Shown here: positions 9,289-16,457 of the stretch, piece after piece
Position numbering within the stretch: the stretch's first letter is position 1
Layout of the letters: each line of letters starts with the position of its first letter
Virus record (IMG/VR): IMGVR_UViG_3300020477_000056
Location: 1 to 41,445 of that record
Reading direction: 5' to 3' (one strand)
DNA length: 41,445 nt
Source: a virus
Notes under the pieces: generated by a model
Seen by the model: the letters and a program-made list of their open reading frames with translations, nothing else
Databases searched by the model: none
Told to the model about the DNA's origin: nothing
Program-made: the position numbers and the translations under genes

Positions 9289-9297
9289 TGCTATAAT
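9289..9297 (+). promoter_or_regulatory. Extended -10 promoter, TGCTATAAT
   Basis: A TGnTATAAT element starts two bases after the gp23 terminator T run. The predicted start of transcription near 9304 would make a leader of about 110 nt ahead of the deformylase gene. The terminator-tail plus promoter sequence (9282-9297) matches 31960-31975 with one mismatch in 16. Confidence 0.65.
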
Positions 9298-9303
9298 ATA
9301 GAA

Positions 9304-9399
9304 GTTGAGAGAAAAGGCACTGTGTGTGGGTAAGTCCTTCCTCCGACTGCTGCAATTCCCTTTGGTAGTTTCAGGATTGGAGGCGATAGGAAACTACCA
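9304..9399 (+). ncRNA. Structured leader of the deformylase gene, possible kissing loop
   Basis: This segment contains no convincing gene although its reading frame is open; the deformylase homology begins only at 9413. Two hairpins are visible. The first pairs AGTC (9333-9336) with GACT (9345-9348) around a CTTCCTCC loop. The second pairs GGTAGTTTC (9364-9372) with GAAACTACC (9390-9398), a perfect 9-bp stem. The first loop contains CCTCC (9340-9344) and the second loop contains GGAGG (9379-9383), which are complementary, so the loops could kiss. Function unknown: a cis-acting leader or a small RNA are both possible. Confidence 0.5.
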
Positions 9400-9407
9400 C
9401 CTAAATA
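9400..9407 (+). promoter_or_regulatory. Late promoter, CCTAAATA
   Basis: A late-promoter-like octamer lies five bases before the deformylase ATG. A transcript from here would start inside or after the start codon region, so it more probably serves later genes or is chance. Confidence 0.3.
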
Positions 9408-9412
9408 TTAAG

Positions 9413-9862
9413 ATGTTAAAACCTTTAATACCATCCGAAGACTCTTTACTACACAACAAGATAAAGAAGTGTAGTTATGATTTAGATCGTTCAAAGTTAT
9501 CTTATACTTTGAATGAGAATATGTTTCATCATAATGGGGTAGGACTTTCTGCTAACCAAATAGGTATAAACGAAAGAGCATTTGTAATGATGACAGATAT
9601 AGAATCACAAGAAACTATAACTTGTTTTAATCCTAAAATTATAAAAGAATCAAAGAAACAAGTTGTAATGGAAGAAGGGTGTTTATCCTATCCCGATTTA
9701 TTTCTACAAATACCTCGACCAGATTCAATCATTGTAAAGTATGAGGATGAAGGGAAAAATATTTTTAAAAGGAGATTAGAAGGATTTAGTGCCAGAGTAT
9801 TTCAACATGAGTATGATCATATGGAAGGGATTGATTTTACTCAACGAACCATAAATAAATAA
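9413..9862 (+). CDS. def: Peptide deformylase
   Basis: Removes the N-formyl group from nascent proteins; in cyanophages it is thought to favour processing of photosystem II D1. It has 149 residues, the short phage form. All three catalytic motifs are present: GVGLSANQI at 42-50, EGCLSYP with metal ligand Cys90, and HEYDH with ligands His132 and His136 and catalytic Glu133. I place the start at 9413 because homology begins there; the frame extends upstream to 9305 but that stretch is a structured leader. It is preceded by a promoter and followed closely by a small gene. Confidence 0.92.
   Translation: MLKPLIPSEDSLLHNKIKKCSYDLDRSKLSYTLNENMFHHNGVGLSANQIGINERAFVMMTDIESQETITCFNPKIIKESKKQVVMEEGCLSYPDLFLQIPRPDSIIVKYEDEGKNIFKRRLEGFSARVFQHEYDHMEGIDFTQRTINK
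9850..9857 (+). promoter_or_regulatory. Late promoter, CATAAATA
   Basis: A late-type octamer at the end of the deformylase gene, followed by AAGGAG at 9861-9866 and the ATG of a small gene at 9881. Confidence 0.45.
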
Positions 9863-9880
9863 GGAGACCTGCTTTCTACC

Positions 9881-10030
9881 ATGTTCTGTAAAAATAAGAT
9901 GAGTCGAGAAGACCGTCAAAAATGGAAACTAAAAATGTATACACGTTGGGAAGATACTCTGGAAGAGAGACTTGCTGGTGTAAAAGCTGCCAAAGCAAAA
10001 TTGGAAGAACAAATGTCTAGAGATGAGTAA
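9881..10030 (+). CDS. Small charged helical protein, 49 aa
   Basis: A short gene with no family that I recognise. It encodes MFCKNKMSREDRQKWKLKMY followed by a Lys/Glu/Ala-rich helix. Support comes from the AAGGAG site upstream, the late-promoter motif and the tight TAATG overlap with the next gene. An alternative start is Met7 at 9899. It is probably a single long helix or coiled coil. Confidence 0.65.
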   Translation: MFCKNKMSREDRQKWKLKMYTRWEDTLEERLAGVKAAKAKLEEQMSRDE

Positions 10031-10614
10031 TGCCTACTAGAAAAAGACCTGTTAGATCATCTAAGAATCCCATTGAAAATAGGAATTTTTTATCTCCTGT
10101 TGGGTTCAAATTTGCATTGAAAAGAAGTCCTGCTGTTGCTTTCTTTTGTAATGAAGCAAATATTCCTTCATTGGATTTGGGTGTAGCGGAACAACCTACT
10201 TATTTAAAAAATATTCCAACACCTGGTGATAAAATACAGTTTGGTGATTTAAGTCTTCGTTTCTTAGTTGATGAAGACCTTACAAATTATATGCAAATTC
10301 AGAATTGGATTCGTGGATTAGGTTTTCCAGAAAGTCTAAAAGAATTTTATGATTTAGAAAAAGAAGGTGAAGAAAATATTGCTACTAACTATGGTCAATT
10401 AGCACCCCAAGAAATATATTCTGATGGAACACTTCAAATATTAAGTAGCAATCTTGTCCCTAAATTTCAGGTAGTATTCAATGATCTCTTCCCTTATTCT
10501 CTTTCAACTGTCACTTTCGATGCAACTGATACAGATATCGAGTACTTTACAGCAGACGTAAGTTTTAAGTATACTATTTACGAGATAACCGATTTGGAAA
10601 ATAATCCATTATAA
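10030..10614 (+). CDS. Tail-tube-like structural protein in the gp3 position
   Basis: A 194-residue protein whose pattern (FKFALKRSPAVAFFCNEANIP, LKNIPTPGDKIQFGDLSLRFL, WIRGLGFPE) resembles the tube-type proteins of marine T4-like phages. Compare gp19 in this window, which also has an LPAQNISSIDVPF-type step. In related cyanophages the gene between gp23 and uvsW is usually assigned to gp3, the tail completion and tube-terminating protein. I infer that role from position and tube-like fold; direct similarity to T4 gp3 cannot be judged by eye. Its start overlaps the preceding stop by one base. Confidence 0.7.
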   Translation: MPTRKRPVRSSKNPIENRNFLSPVGFKFALKRSPAVAFFCNEANIPSLDLGVAEQPTYLKNIPTPGDKIQFGDLSLRFLVDEDLTNYMQIQNWIRGLGFPESLKEFYDLEKEGEENIATNYGQLAPQEIYSDGTLQILSSNLVPKFQVVFNDLFPYSLSTVTFDATDTDIEYFTADVSFKYTIYEITDLENNPL

Positions 10615-10623
10615 TGTATAATA

Positions 10624-11028
10624 GTGTATGAGACCGAAACCCCTGATAATGACGGAGTTCCTCTTTTATGGCATCAACTCCAAAATCCCAGTGATACTCT
10701 TGCGTGGTGGGAGGAAAATTTAGGATGTGCCATAGACAGTCGAGAAAGATATAGAATATGTCAATCTTGTCCAAACTTTATAAATCTGACTAAACAGTGT
10801 AAATTATGTGGGTGTTTGATGTTTATAAAGTGTCGTATTCCTCAGTATAAATGTCCTGATAATCCACCTCGATGGGGAAAAAGTCAAAGACGTAAAACAA
10901 TGAGTAAAAATTCACCCCATTATGTAGAAGGAATTGATTATGATGACCCAGAATTTCGTAAAACATTGATTAGGAAACAGGATTATGATGAATCAGAATT
11001 TAGTAAAAAATTTATTAAGAAAAATTAA
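10624..11028 (+). CDS. Zinc-ribbon-like protein with clustered cysteines, GTG start
   Basis: 134 residues of unknown function. The centre holds CQSCPNFINLTKQCKLCGC and then CRIPQYKCPDNPPRW, a spacing of CxxC, CxxCxC and later cysteines that suggests a bound zinc. The pattern is like the small DUF6171-type proteins common in marine T4-like phages. The C-terminal 50 residues are charged and carry a near repeat, DYDDPEFRKTLIRK and DYDESEFSKKFIKK. GTG at 10624 is the only start that keeps the whole frame. A TATAAT lies just upstream at 10615-10620. Confidence 0.7.
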   Translation: MYETETPDNDGVPLLWHQLQNPSDTLAWWEENLGCAIDSRERYRICQSCPNFINLTKQCKLCGCLMFIKCRIPQYKCPDNPPRWGKSQRRKTMSKNSPHYVEGIDYDDPEFRKTLIRKQDYDESEFSKKFIKKN

Positions 11029-11031
11029 TTT

Positions 11032-11469
11032 ATGAATATAACTCTTGAAGTGCTTCAAGAGATGTGGGAAAAAGATTCCAAAATAGATCGTGATAATCTA
11101 CACGAAGAGTCATTAAATATCCCCTCTCTCCATGCAAAATATTTTGAATTATATAATACTATATTCCTTTTAAGAAAAAAAGCAGAGCAACAAAGGAAGA
11201 ATATCCGTCATGAACGGTATGAGTATTTTAGTGGGAAAGCAGATCCAGAAGTATATGTAGAGAATCCTTTTCCGAAGAAGATAAGAGATAAGGATACCAT
11301 GCAGAAGTATTTGGATGCAGATGAGAAACTGTCCAATACCTCTCTAAAGATAGATTATTATGATACAATGCTTACATATATTGAAAGCATTCTTAAAGTG
11401 ATACAGAATAGGACATATCAAATTAAGAATGCAATTGAGTTTATGAGATTTAATTCGGGATTAGGATGA
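11032..11469 (+). CDS. uvsY: UvsY recombination mediator
   Basis: Loads the UvsX recombinase onto single-stranded DNA coated with gp32 in recombination-dependent replication. It has 145 residues against 137 in T4. The T4-like pattern is clear: LQEMWEKDSKID at the start, RHERYEYFSGKADPEVY in the middle (T4 has KARLDYYSGRGD), LDADEKLSNTSLKIDYYDTML, and the end IKNAIEFMRFNSG (T4 IKHIQDMRAFEAG). It is mostly helical. The stop overlaps the next start (ATGA). Its partner UvsX is at 36878. Confidence 0.9.
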   Translation: MNITLEVLQEMWEKDSKIDRDNLHEESLNIPSLHAKYFELYNTIFLLRKKAEQQRKNIRHERYEYFSGKADPEVYVENPFPKKIRDKDTMQKYLDADEKLSNTSLKIDYYDTMLTYIESILKVIQNRTYQIKNAIEFMRFNSGLG

Positions 11470-12023
11470 ATATTGTACCTCTATTTCCAACTCCTATAGG
11501 AAGTAAAGTTGATTTTATAACTTCTAAAGAAAGACTCCAATTATGGGATCGTATTAAGAAAATTGATCACCATCCCCATGAATCTATTATTGGTGAAGGT
11601 TATTCTACCCATAGAAAATCTCCCAAGTTTGTGGATAAAAAGATTCAAGATCGTATTCAGTCTGCATTAGATGAATATAATGAAACATGTGGTAATTTCC
11701 CCAGTAAGATATTAGATATATGGTCTAATATTCAGAATTCTGGAAGTAAATTAAAACAACACTCACATGCTGGATGTGATATTTCTGGTGCTTTGTATAT
11801 TAATGTAGCAGAAGATGATAAACTATATTTTCATAATCCCAATCCATATGTATATTTTACTCCAAGAAAGGATCTTACTCCATACAATTATGAATATCAT
11901 TGGATTCCTGTTAAGAATTGTCAGTTAGTCTTGTTTCCTAGTTGGTTAAGACATGGAAATGATAATGTTATTAATAAAATGGATGGAAGAATAGTTGTTA
12001 GTTTTAATTCAGTAAACAAATAA
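11466..12023 (+). CDS. 2-oxoglutarate/Fe(II)-dependent oxygenase-like protein
   Basis: 185 residues in the family of putative 2OG-Fe(II) oxygenases abundant in marine T4-like phages. The double-stranded beta-helix signature is visible: WSNIQNSGSKLKQHSHAGCDISGALYI with His99 and His101, then LVLFPSWLRHGNDN with His163, and RIVVSFN with Arg175 as the likely 2OG-binding Arg. Substrate unknown. A second member lies at 14612. Both sit next to recombination or transcription genes, which does not by itself reveal the target. Confidence 0.82.
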   Translation: MNIVPLFPTPIGSKVDFITSKERLQLWDRIKKIDHHPHESIIGEGYSTHRKSPKFVDKKIQDRIQSALDEYNETCGNFPSKILDIWSNIQNSGSKLKQHSHAGCDISGALYINVAEDDKLYFHNPNPYVYFTPRKDLTPYNYEYHWIPVKNCQLVLFPSWLRHGNDNVINKMDGRIVVSFNSVNK

Positions 12024-12029
12024 TAAAGG

Positions 12030-12058
12030 TTGACAATCCTTAATAAATATTAATAGAT
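12030..12058 (+). promoter_or_regulatory. Probable promoter region before uvsW
   Basis: TTGACA at 12030-12035 is a perfect -35 hexamer, but the -10 about 17 bases on (ATAGAT near 12053) is poor. An overlapping AATAAATA at 12042-12049 is a possible late element. A GGAG site at 12063-12066 precedes the GTG start of uvsW. Confidence 0.4.
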
Positions 12059-12069
12059 GCATGGAGTAG

Positions 12070-13548
12070 GTGATTGACACTTCAGCCAATCTTATTATAT
12101 CCAAAGCGAATGAAGTCTTTTTAAGAATTGATTCAGAACCTCATATCGAGTATGAGTTAAGGGATTATTTTACTTTCCAAGTTGAGGGTGCAAAGTTCAT
12201 GCCTCAATATAGGAACAGGAATTGGAATGGCGAAATACATTTATTTGATCTTCGATCTAAACGAATCTATGTGGGTTTGTTAGATCGTATTGTTTCTTTT
12301 TGTGAGAGAAAAGATTATAGTTATAAATTTGTAGATAATGAATACTATGGTGCTCCCTTTGAAATTAATGAAGGAATATCATTTGAAGGTGTCAAAGACT
12401 ATATGAAATCTATTTGTCGTCAAACTCCAAGAAAATACCAAATTGAGGGAGTATACGATGCCTTAAAACATAATAGAAAATTATTGATATCACCCACTGC
12501 CTCAGGCAAATCTTTGATGATATACGCTCTTGTAAGATATTATGTAGCGAAGAAACAAAAAATACTCTTAGTCGTTCCCACGACATCTCTTGTAGAGCAG
12601 ATGTATAAAGATTTTGAAGACTATGGTTGGCATTCTGAGTCATACTGTCACCGTATATATGGAGGTAAAGAAAGAACAAATGAATATCCCGTTACTATTA
12701 CTACATGGCAATCTGTTTATAAATTAGAAAGATCTTTCTTTGAAGACTATAATGTAGTTATAGGAGATGAGGCTCACTTATTTAAAAGTAAGTCCTTAGT
12801 ATCTATAATGACAAAATTACATCATGCTAAGTATAGATTTGGTTTTACTGGAACATTAGACGGCACACAGACGCACAAGTGGGTGTTAGAAGGACTCTTT
12901 GGACCATCATACAAGGTTACAAAAACAGAAGAATTAATGAGACAAGGGCATCTTTCTCAATTAGATATTCAATGTATTGTATTAAAACATTCTGAACAGA
13001 AATTTGAAACTTATCATGATGAAATAGAATATTTAATTACCCATGAACAAAGAAATAACTTTATAAAAAATTTGGCATTAGATTTAAAAGGAAACAGTCT
13101 GATATTATACAGTAGAGTAGAAACACATGGAGCAGTATTATATGATTTAATAAATACAAATAAACAAACTGATCGAAAAGTATTCTTTGTTCACGGTGGT
13201 GTTGATGCTGAAGAAAGAGAACTAGTTCGAGAGATTACTGAAAAAGAGAATAATGCAATCATCGTTGCCTCCTACGGTACATTCTCAACTGGTATCAATA
13301 TTAAAAATCTCCATAATGTTATCTTTGCTTCTCCAAGTAAATCACGCATTCGCAACTTGCAAAGTATTGGACGAGTTCTTAGAAAAGGATCAAACAAAGT
13401 AAAAGCGATCCTCTATGATATATCCGATGATTGTACTTACAAATCAAGGAGAAATTACACCCTCAATCATTTTATTGAAAGAATTAAAATTTACAATGAA
13501 GAGAATTTTAATTATGAAATAATCACTATACAATTAAAAGGAAAATAA
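12070..13548 (+). CDS. uvsW: UvsW helicase, GTG start
   Basis: Superfamily 2 RNA-DNA and DNA helicase of T4 that unwinds R-loops and branch-migrates recombination intermediates, helping the switch from origin-dependent to recombination-dependent replication. It has 492 residues. An N-terminal DNA-binding region is followed by RKYQIEGVYDAL at 121-132, Walker A SPTASGKS at 141-148, DEAH at 233-236, the FGFTGTLDG motif III, and a second RecA lobe with ILYSRVETHG, FVHGG and the QSIGRVLRKG motif VI. GTG at 12070 is chosen because an upstream ATG at 12061 is immediately followed by a stop. Confidence 0.95.
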   Translation: MIDTSANLIISKANEVFLRIDSEPHIEYELRDYFTFQVEGAKFMPQYRNRNWNGEIHLFDLRSKRIYVGLLDRIVSFCERKDYSYKFVDNEYYGAPFEINEGISFEGVKDYMKSICRQTPRKYQIEGVYDALKHNRKLLISPTASGKSLMIYALVRYYVAKKQKILLVVPTTSLVEQMYKDFEDYGWHSESYCHRIYGGKERTNEYPVTITTWQSVYKLERSFFEDYNVVIGDEAHLFKSKSLVSIMTKLHHAKYRFGFTGTLDGTQTHKWVLEGLFGPSYKVTKTEELMRQGHLSQLDIQCIVLKHSEQKFETYHDEIEYLITHEQRNNFIKNLALDLKGNSLILYSRVETHGAVLYDLINTNKQTDRKVFFVHGGVDAEERELVREITEKENNAIIVASYGTFSTGINIKNLHNVIFASPSKSRIRNLQSIGRVLRKGSNKVKAILYDISDDCTYKSRRNYTLNHFIERIKIYNEENFNYEIITIQLKGK

Positions 13549-13551
13549 ACC

Positions 13552-13959
13552 ATGTCAATCGAAGATGATTTCTATGCAACAATAAAATTTAAATCTGGCG
13601 AAGAAATATTTGCTAAGGTTGCTGCTTCGGAAGAAGAAGATAGAACTCTGTTAATTATTCATCATCCAATTATTATAGGAGAAATTAAAGGAAAAAGTGG
13701 AATAGTCGGATATAAAGTAGAACCCTGGTTAAAAACCAGTAGAGAAGATATGTTTATTATTAATATAGATAATATTTTGACTCTATCTGAATCTGCTGAT
13801 CTAGAAATGATTACGATGTATAAAAGATATTTAAAAGATACTGAAAGTGATAGAAAAAATAATTTAAAGATTAATAGAAGAATGGGATATCTTGGAACAG
13901 TAGATGAAACCAGAGATTCCTTAGAAAAATTATTTAAAAAAGATAATACTAATAGTTAG
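13552..13959 (+). CDS. Sm-like small barrel protein, copy A
   Basis: 135 residues. The pattern FKSGEEIFAKV, then HHPIIIGEI, then VEPWLKT, then IINIDNILTLSE and MYKRYL fits a small five-stranded Sm/LSm-type barrel followed by a charged helical tail. Two proteins elsewhere in the window (32199 and 32524) share the same order of motifs, so this is one of three diverged paralogues. I know no assigned function; a role in RNA binding is inference from the fold guess alone. It lies between uvsW and gp55, with a separate promoter after it. Confidence 0.75.
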   Translation: MSIEDDFYATIKFKSGEEIFAKVAASEEEDRTLLIIHHPIIIGEIKGKSGIVGYKVEPWLKTSREDMFIINIDNILTLSESADLEMITMYKRYLKDTESDRKNNLKINRRMGYLGTVDETRDSLEKLFKKDNTNS

Positions 13960-14008
13960 CCCCTGTCCCAGAAACCCTACAAAGGTATTGTAATAGTATA
14001 ATCTAAAC

Positions 14009-14037
14009 TTGTCAAGTCTACTAAGAAATGTTATACT
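14009..14037 (+). promoter_or_regulatory. Sigma70-type promoter for the gp55 operon
   Basis: TTGTCA (14009-14014), a 17-base spacer and TATACT (14032-14037) make a good host-type promoter 25 bases before the gp55 ATG. It fits early or middle expression of the late sigma factor and the recombination genes behind it. Confidence 0.75.
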
Positions 14038-14062
14038 ATCTACATAGTAGTGATAAAGACTT

Positions 14063-14611
14063 ATGGCAATAGCTGCAGGTAGAACTATGGCGAGGCGGAC
14101 AAAAAGGTCTGAGCACTATGTGAATAATAAAGAGTTTCTTACTGCATTAGTAAAGTATAGAGACGATGTTGAAATTACTTTTATTCAAAAGTATGGTAGA
14201 GAACCTTTAAAAGAAGATAGATCTAAGGCATGGGATACTAAACCTGTTATTCCTCGCTATATTGGAGATTGTTTTTTAAAGATTGCTAACCATTTATCAT
14301 TTAAACCAAACTTTGTTAATTACATGTTCAAGGAGGACATGATATCCGATGGAATCGAAAATTGCGTTCAGTACATACATAATTTTGATCCTGAGAAATC
14401 CAAAAATCCTTTTGCTTACTTTACGCAGATCATTCATTATGCGTTTCTCCGCAGAATACAAAGAGAAAAACGACAATTAGAAATTAAGAATAAAATTCTT
14501 GAAAAGTCTGGTTATTCAGAAGTATTTGATGATAATAATCAGATTGACGGATCAACTTATTCCGATTATAATCAGATCAAGGATAATGTTCATTCTAAAT
14601 TGCGTGGCTGA
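14063..14611 (+). CDS. gp55: Late transcription sigma factor gp55
   Basis: Replaces the host sigma factor so that RNA polymerase reads TATAAATA late promoters, and contacts the gp45 sliding clamp. It has 182 residues against 185 in T4. The most telling stretch is NPFAYFTQIIHYAFLRRIQREKRQ near residue 115, the region 2-like core that is conserved between T4 and cyanophages. It is preceded by a sigma70-type promoter, so its own expression does not depend on gp55. The stop is directly followed by the next ATG. Confidence 0.94.
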   Translation: MAIAAGRTMARRTKRSEHYVNNKEFLTALVKYRDDVEITFIQKYGREPLKEDRSKAWDTKPVIPRYIGDCFLKIANHLSFKPNFVNYMFKEDMISDGIENCVQYIHNFDPEKSKNPFAYFTQIIHYAFLRRIQREKRQLEIKNKILEKSGYSEVFDDNNQIDGSTYSDYNQIKDNVHSKLRG

Positions 14612-15148
14612 ATGGAAATAATTTCTGTTAAACATAAGGCAGATATTATTAAAGGTGAATATCAATTTGCTGATAAAGTAAAAAGTGAAGTTTTATCTTT
14701 ATTAAAAGTTTGTAATCCTATACCTCAGGATAATAGTAATGTAAAAGCATCTATTCATACTGAGTGGGATTGGGAGCCAAATAACATTACGTTTAGAAAT
14801 CTTAAATCATTTATTAGGGAGGAAATAGAAAAATATTTTAAGCCCGGTTCTATGTCAGGTGGGGGTAGACCTAGGTTAATATGTAAAAATTTCTGGGCAA
14901 ATGTATATGAGAGGGGGGACCATGCACAATCTCATTGTCATAAACCTTATGATTTTAGTTTTGCATATTTTGTGAAATCAAAATGGTATTATCCTCCTCT
15001 TGTTTTTACGGATACTGCGAAAATGATTAGACCTAAAGAAGGAACCTTTGTTGCTTTCCCTGCATATCTAATGCATCATGTTCCTAAACATAGATTTAAG
15101 GATACTCGTATAACTTTATCTGGTAATTTAGTAATAAACAGAGAATGA
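14612..15148 (+). CDS. 2OG-Fe(II) oxygenase-like protein, second copy
   Basis: 178 residues. FWANVYERGDHAQSHCHKPYDFSFAYFV carries His108 and His110; FVAFPAYLMHHVPKHRF carries His155 and His156; DTRITLSGNLVI carries Arg166. This is the same double-stranded beta-helix layout as the oxygenase at 11466, but identity between them is low. Substrate unknown. It overlaps gp47 by four bases and is translated in the gp55-gp47-gp46 operon. Confidence 0.78.
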   Translation: MEIISVKHKADIIKGEYQFADKVKSEVLSLLKVCNPIPQDNSNVKASIHTEWDWEPNNITFRNLKSFIREEIEKYFKPGSMSGGGRPRLICKNFWANVYERGDHAQSHCHKPYDFSFAYFVKSKWYYPPLVFTDTAKMIRPKEGTFVAFPAYLMHHVPKHRFKDTRITLSGNLVINRE

Positions 15149-16185
15149 AAATAGCAATAATTACAGATCAGCACTTTGGTGCTCGTAAAAATTCTAAACT
15201 ATTCCATGATTATTTCTTAAAGTTTTATGAGGATATTTTCTTTCCTACCTTGGAGAAGGAGGGGATTACTACGATTATCGATATGGGTGACACATTCGAC
15301 AGTCGTAAAGGTATCGATTTTTCTGCCCTAGCTTGGTCAAAGGATCATTACTTTGATCGTCTTAAAGAAATGGGATGTGAAGTTCATACTATTGTTGGTA
15401 ATCATACTGCTTATTATAAGAATACAAATGATATAAATGCAATTGATTTATTATTGCGTGAATATGATAATGTAAAAATTTATTCAGAAACTACTTCTAT
15501 ACGAGTAGATAATTTAAGTATTCTTCTTGTACCTTGGATTAATAAGGAGAATGAAGCACAAACTTTGAGGATGATTAAAAAATCAACTTCTCCTGTGTGT
15601 ATGGGACATCTTGAATTAAAAGGATTTAAGGTAAATGAATATGTGATAATGGAACATGGTTTTGATTATAAACCTTTTGGTAAATTTAAGAAGGTATATT
15701 CAGGTCATTTTCATACGAGATCAAATCAAGAGAACATTTATTATTTGGGAAATCCTTATGAGATGTTTTGGAATGATATAGGAGATCAAAGAGGATTTCA
15801 TTTATTTGATACCGAGACCTTAGAACATACTCCCGTTAATAATCCTTATAGTATTTTTTCTAAAATTTATTATGAGGATACTCCCTATCAGACTTTTGAT
15901 ACTAGACAATATGAAGATAAGATTGTAAAATTAATTGTTCGTAAAAAATCTAATCTTAAACAATTTGAAAAATTCGTAGATAAGCTTTATTCTTCCAATG
16001 TGGCAGAACTTAAAGTAGTTGAGAATTTTGATTTTCAAGAAAGTAAGGAATTTGAAGCATTTGAATCTGAGGATACTATGTCCATTCTTAATAGGTATAT
16101 TGAGGAGGCAGAAATAGATTTAGATAAATCTCGTATTCAAAAGATAATGCAACATACTTATCAAGAGGCATGTGAGTTGGTTTAA
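15145..16185 (+). CDS. gp47: Recombination endonuclease subunit gp47
   Basis: Mre11/SbcD-type nuclease that with gp46 resects DNA ends to start recombination-dependent replication and degrades host DNA. It has 346 residues against 339 in T4. Metallophosphoesterase motifs are intact: TDQHFG (Asp8, His10), MGDTFDSRKG (Asp49), VGNHTAYY (Asn86, His87), MGHLELKG and YSGHFHTRS. The end overlaps the next gene by one base. Confidence 0.95.
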   Translation: MKIAIITDQHFGARKNSKLFHDYFLKFYEDIFFPTLEKEGITTIIDMGDTFDSRKGIDFSALAWSKDHYFDRLKEMGCEVHTIVGNHTAYYKNTNDINAIDLLLREYDNVKIYSETTSIRVDNLSILLVPWINKENEAQTLRMIKKSTSPVCMGHLELKGFKVNEYVIMEHGFDYKPFGKFKKVYSGHFHTRSNQENIYYLGNPYEMFWNDIGDQRGFHLFDTETLEHTPVNNPYSIFSKIYYEDTPYQTFDTRQYEDKIVKLIVRKKSNLKQFEKFVDKLYSSNVAELKVVENFDFQESKEFEAFESEDTMSILNRYIEEAEIDLDKSRIQKIMQHTYQEACELV

Positions 16186-16457
16186 TGTTTATTCTAACTA
16201 TTGCGGGAAAAGAAAGAGAAGGAGCTTACTCAGTAACAGATGAGGATGGGGATCAAATACTTTATTTGTTTGAGGAAGAAGATGATGCGATGAGATTTGC
16301 TATGCAATTAGAAGAGGATAATTATCCTGAAATGCATGTTATGGAAGTTGAAGATGCTATAATGATTAAAACATGTGAAATGCATGGATATAACTATACA
16401 GTTATTACTCCTGATGACATTGTTATTCCTCCGCCTCTAAGTAATGATTATATTTGA
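16185..16457 (+). CDS. DUF3110-like protein
   Basis: 90 residues, acidic. The stretch ILYLFEEEDDAMRFAMQLEEDNYPEMHVMEVE followed by a conserved Cys and a GYNYTVI segment matches the DUF3110 pattern, a family I know from cyanobacteria and their phages. Function unknown. It lies between gp47 and gp46 with overlaps on both sides (the gp46 ATG is inside its end), so it is translated with the nuclease subunits. It is a useful host indicator. Confidence 0.8.
   Translation: MFILTIAGKEREGAYSVTDEDGDQILYLFEEEDDAMRFAMQLEEDNYPEMHVMEVEDAIMIKTCEMHGYNYTVITPDDIVIPPPLSNDYI

Noticed and set aside
8537-9301. Alternative-frame genes inside gp23
   Set aside because: Leu/Ser-rich translations in another frame arise from the C-rich codon use of gp23 and show no start signals or family similarity.
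9305-9412. N-terminal extension of the peptide deformylase
   Set aside because: The frame is open, but deformylase similarity starts at the Met at 9413. The stretch forms hairpins and follows a promoter, so it is treated as a leader.
12061-12069. ATG start for uvsW at 12061
   Set aside because: The ATG is followed by GAG and then a TAG stop; the GTG at 12070 with GGAG upstream is the workable start.
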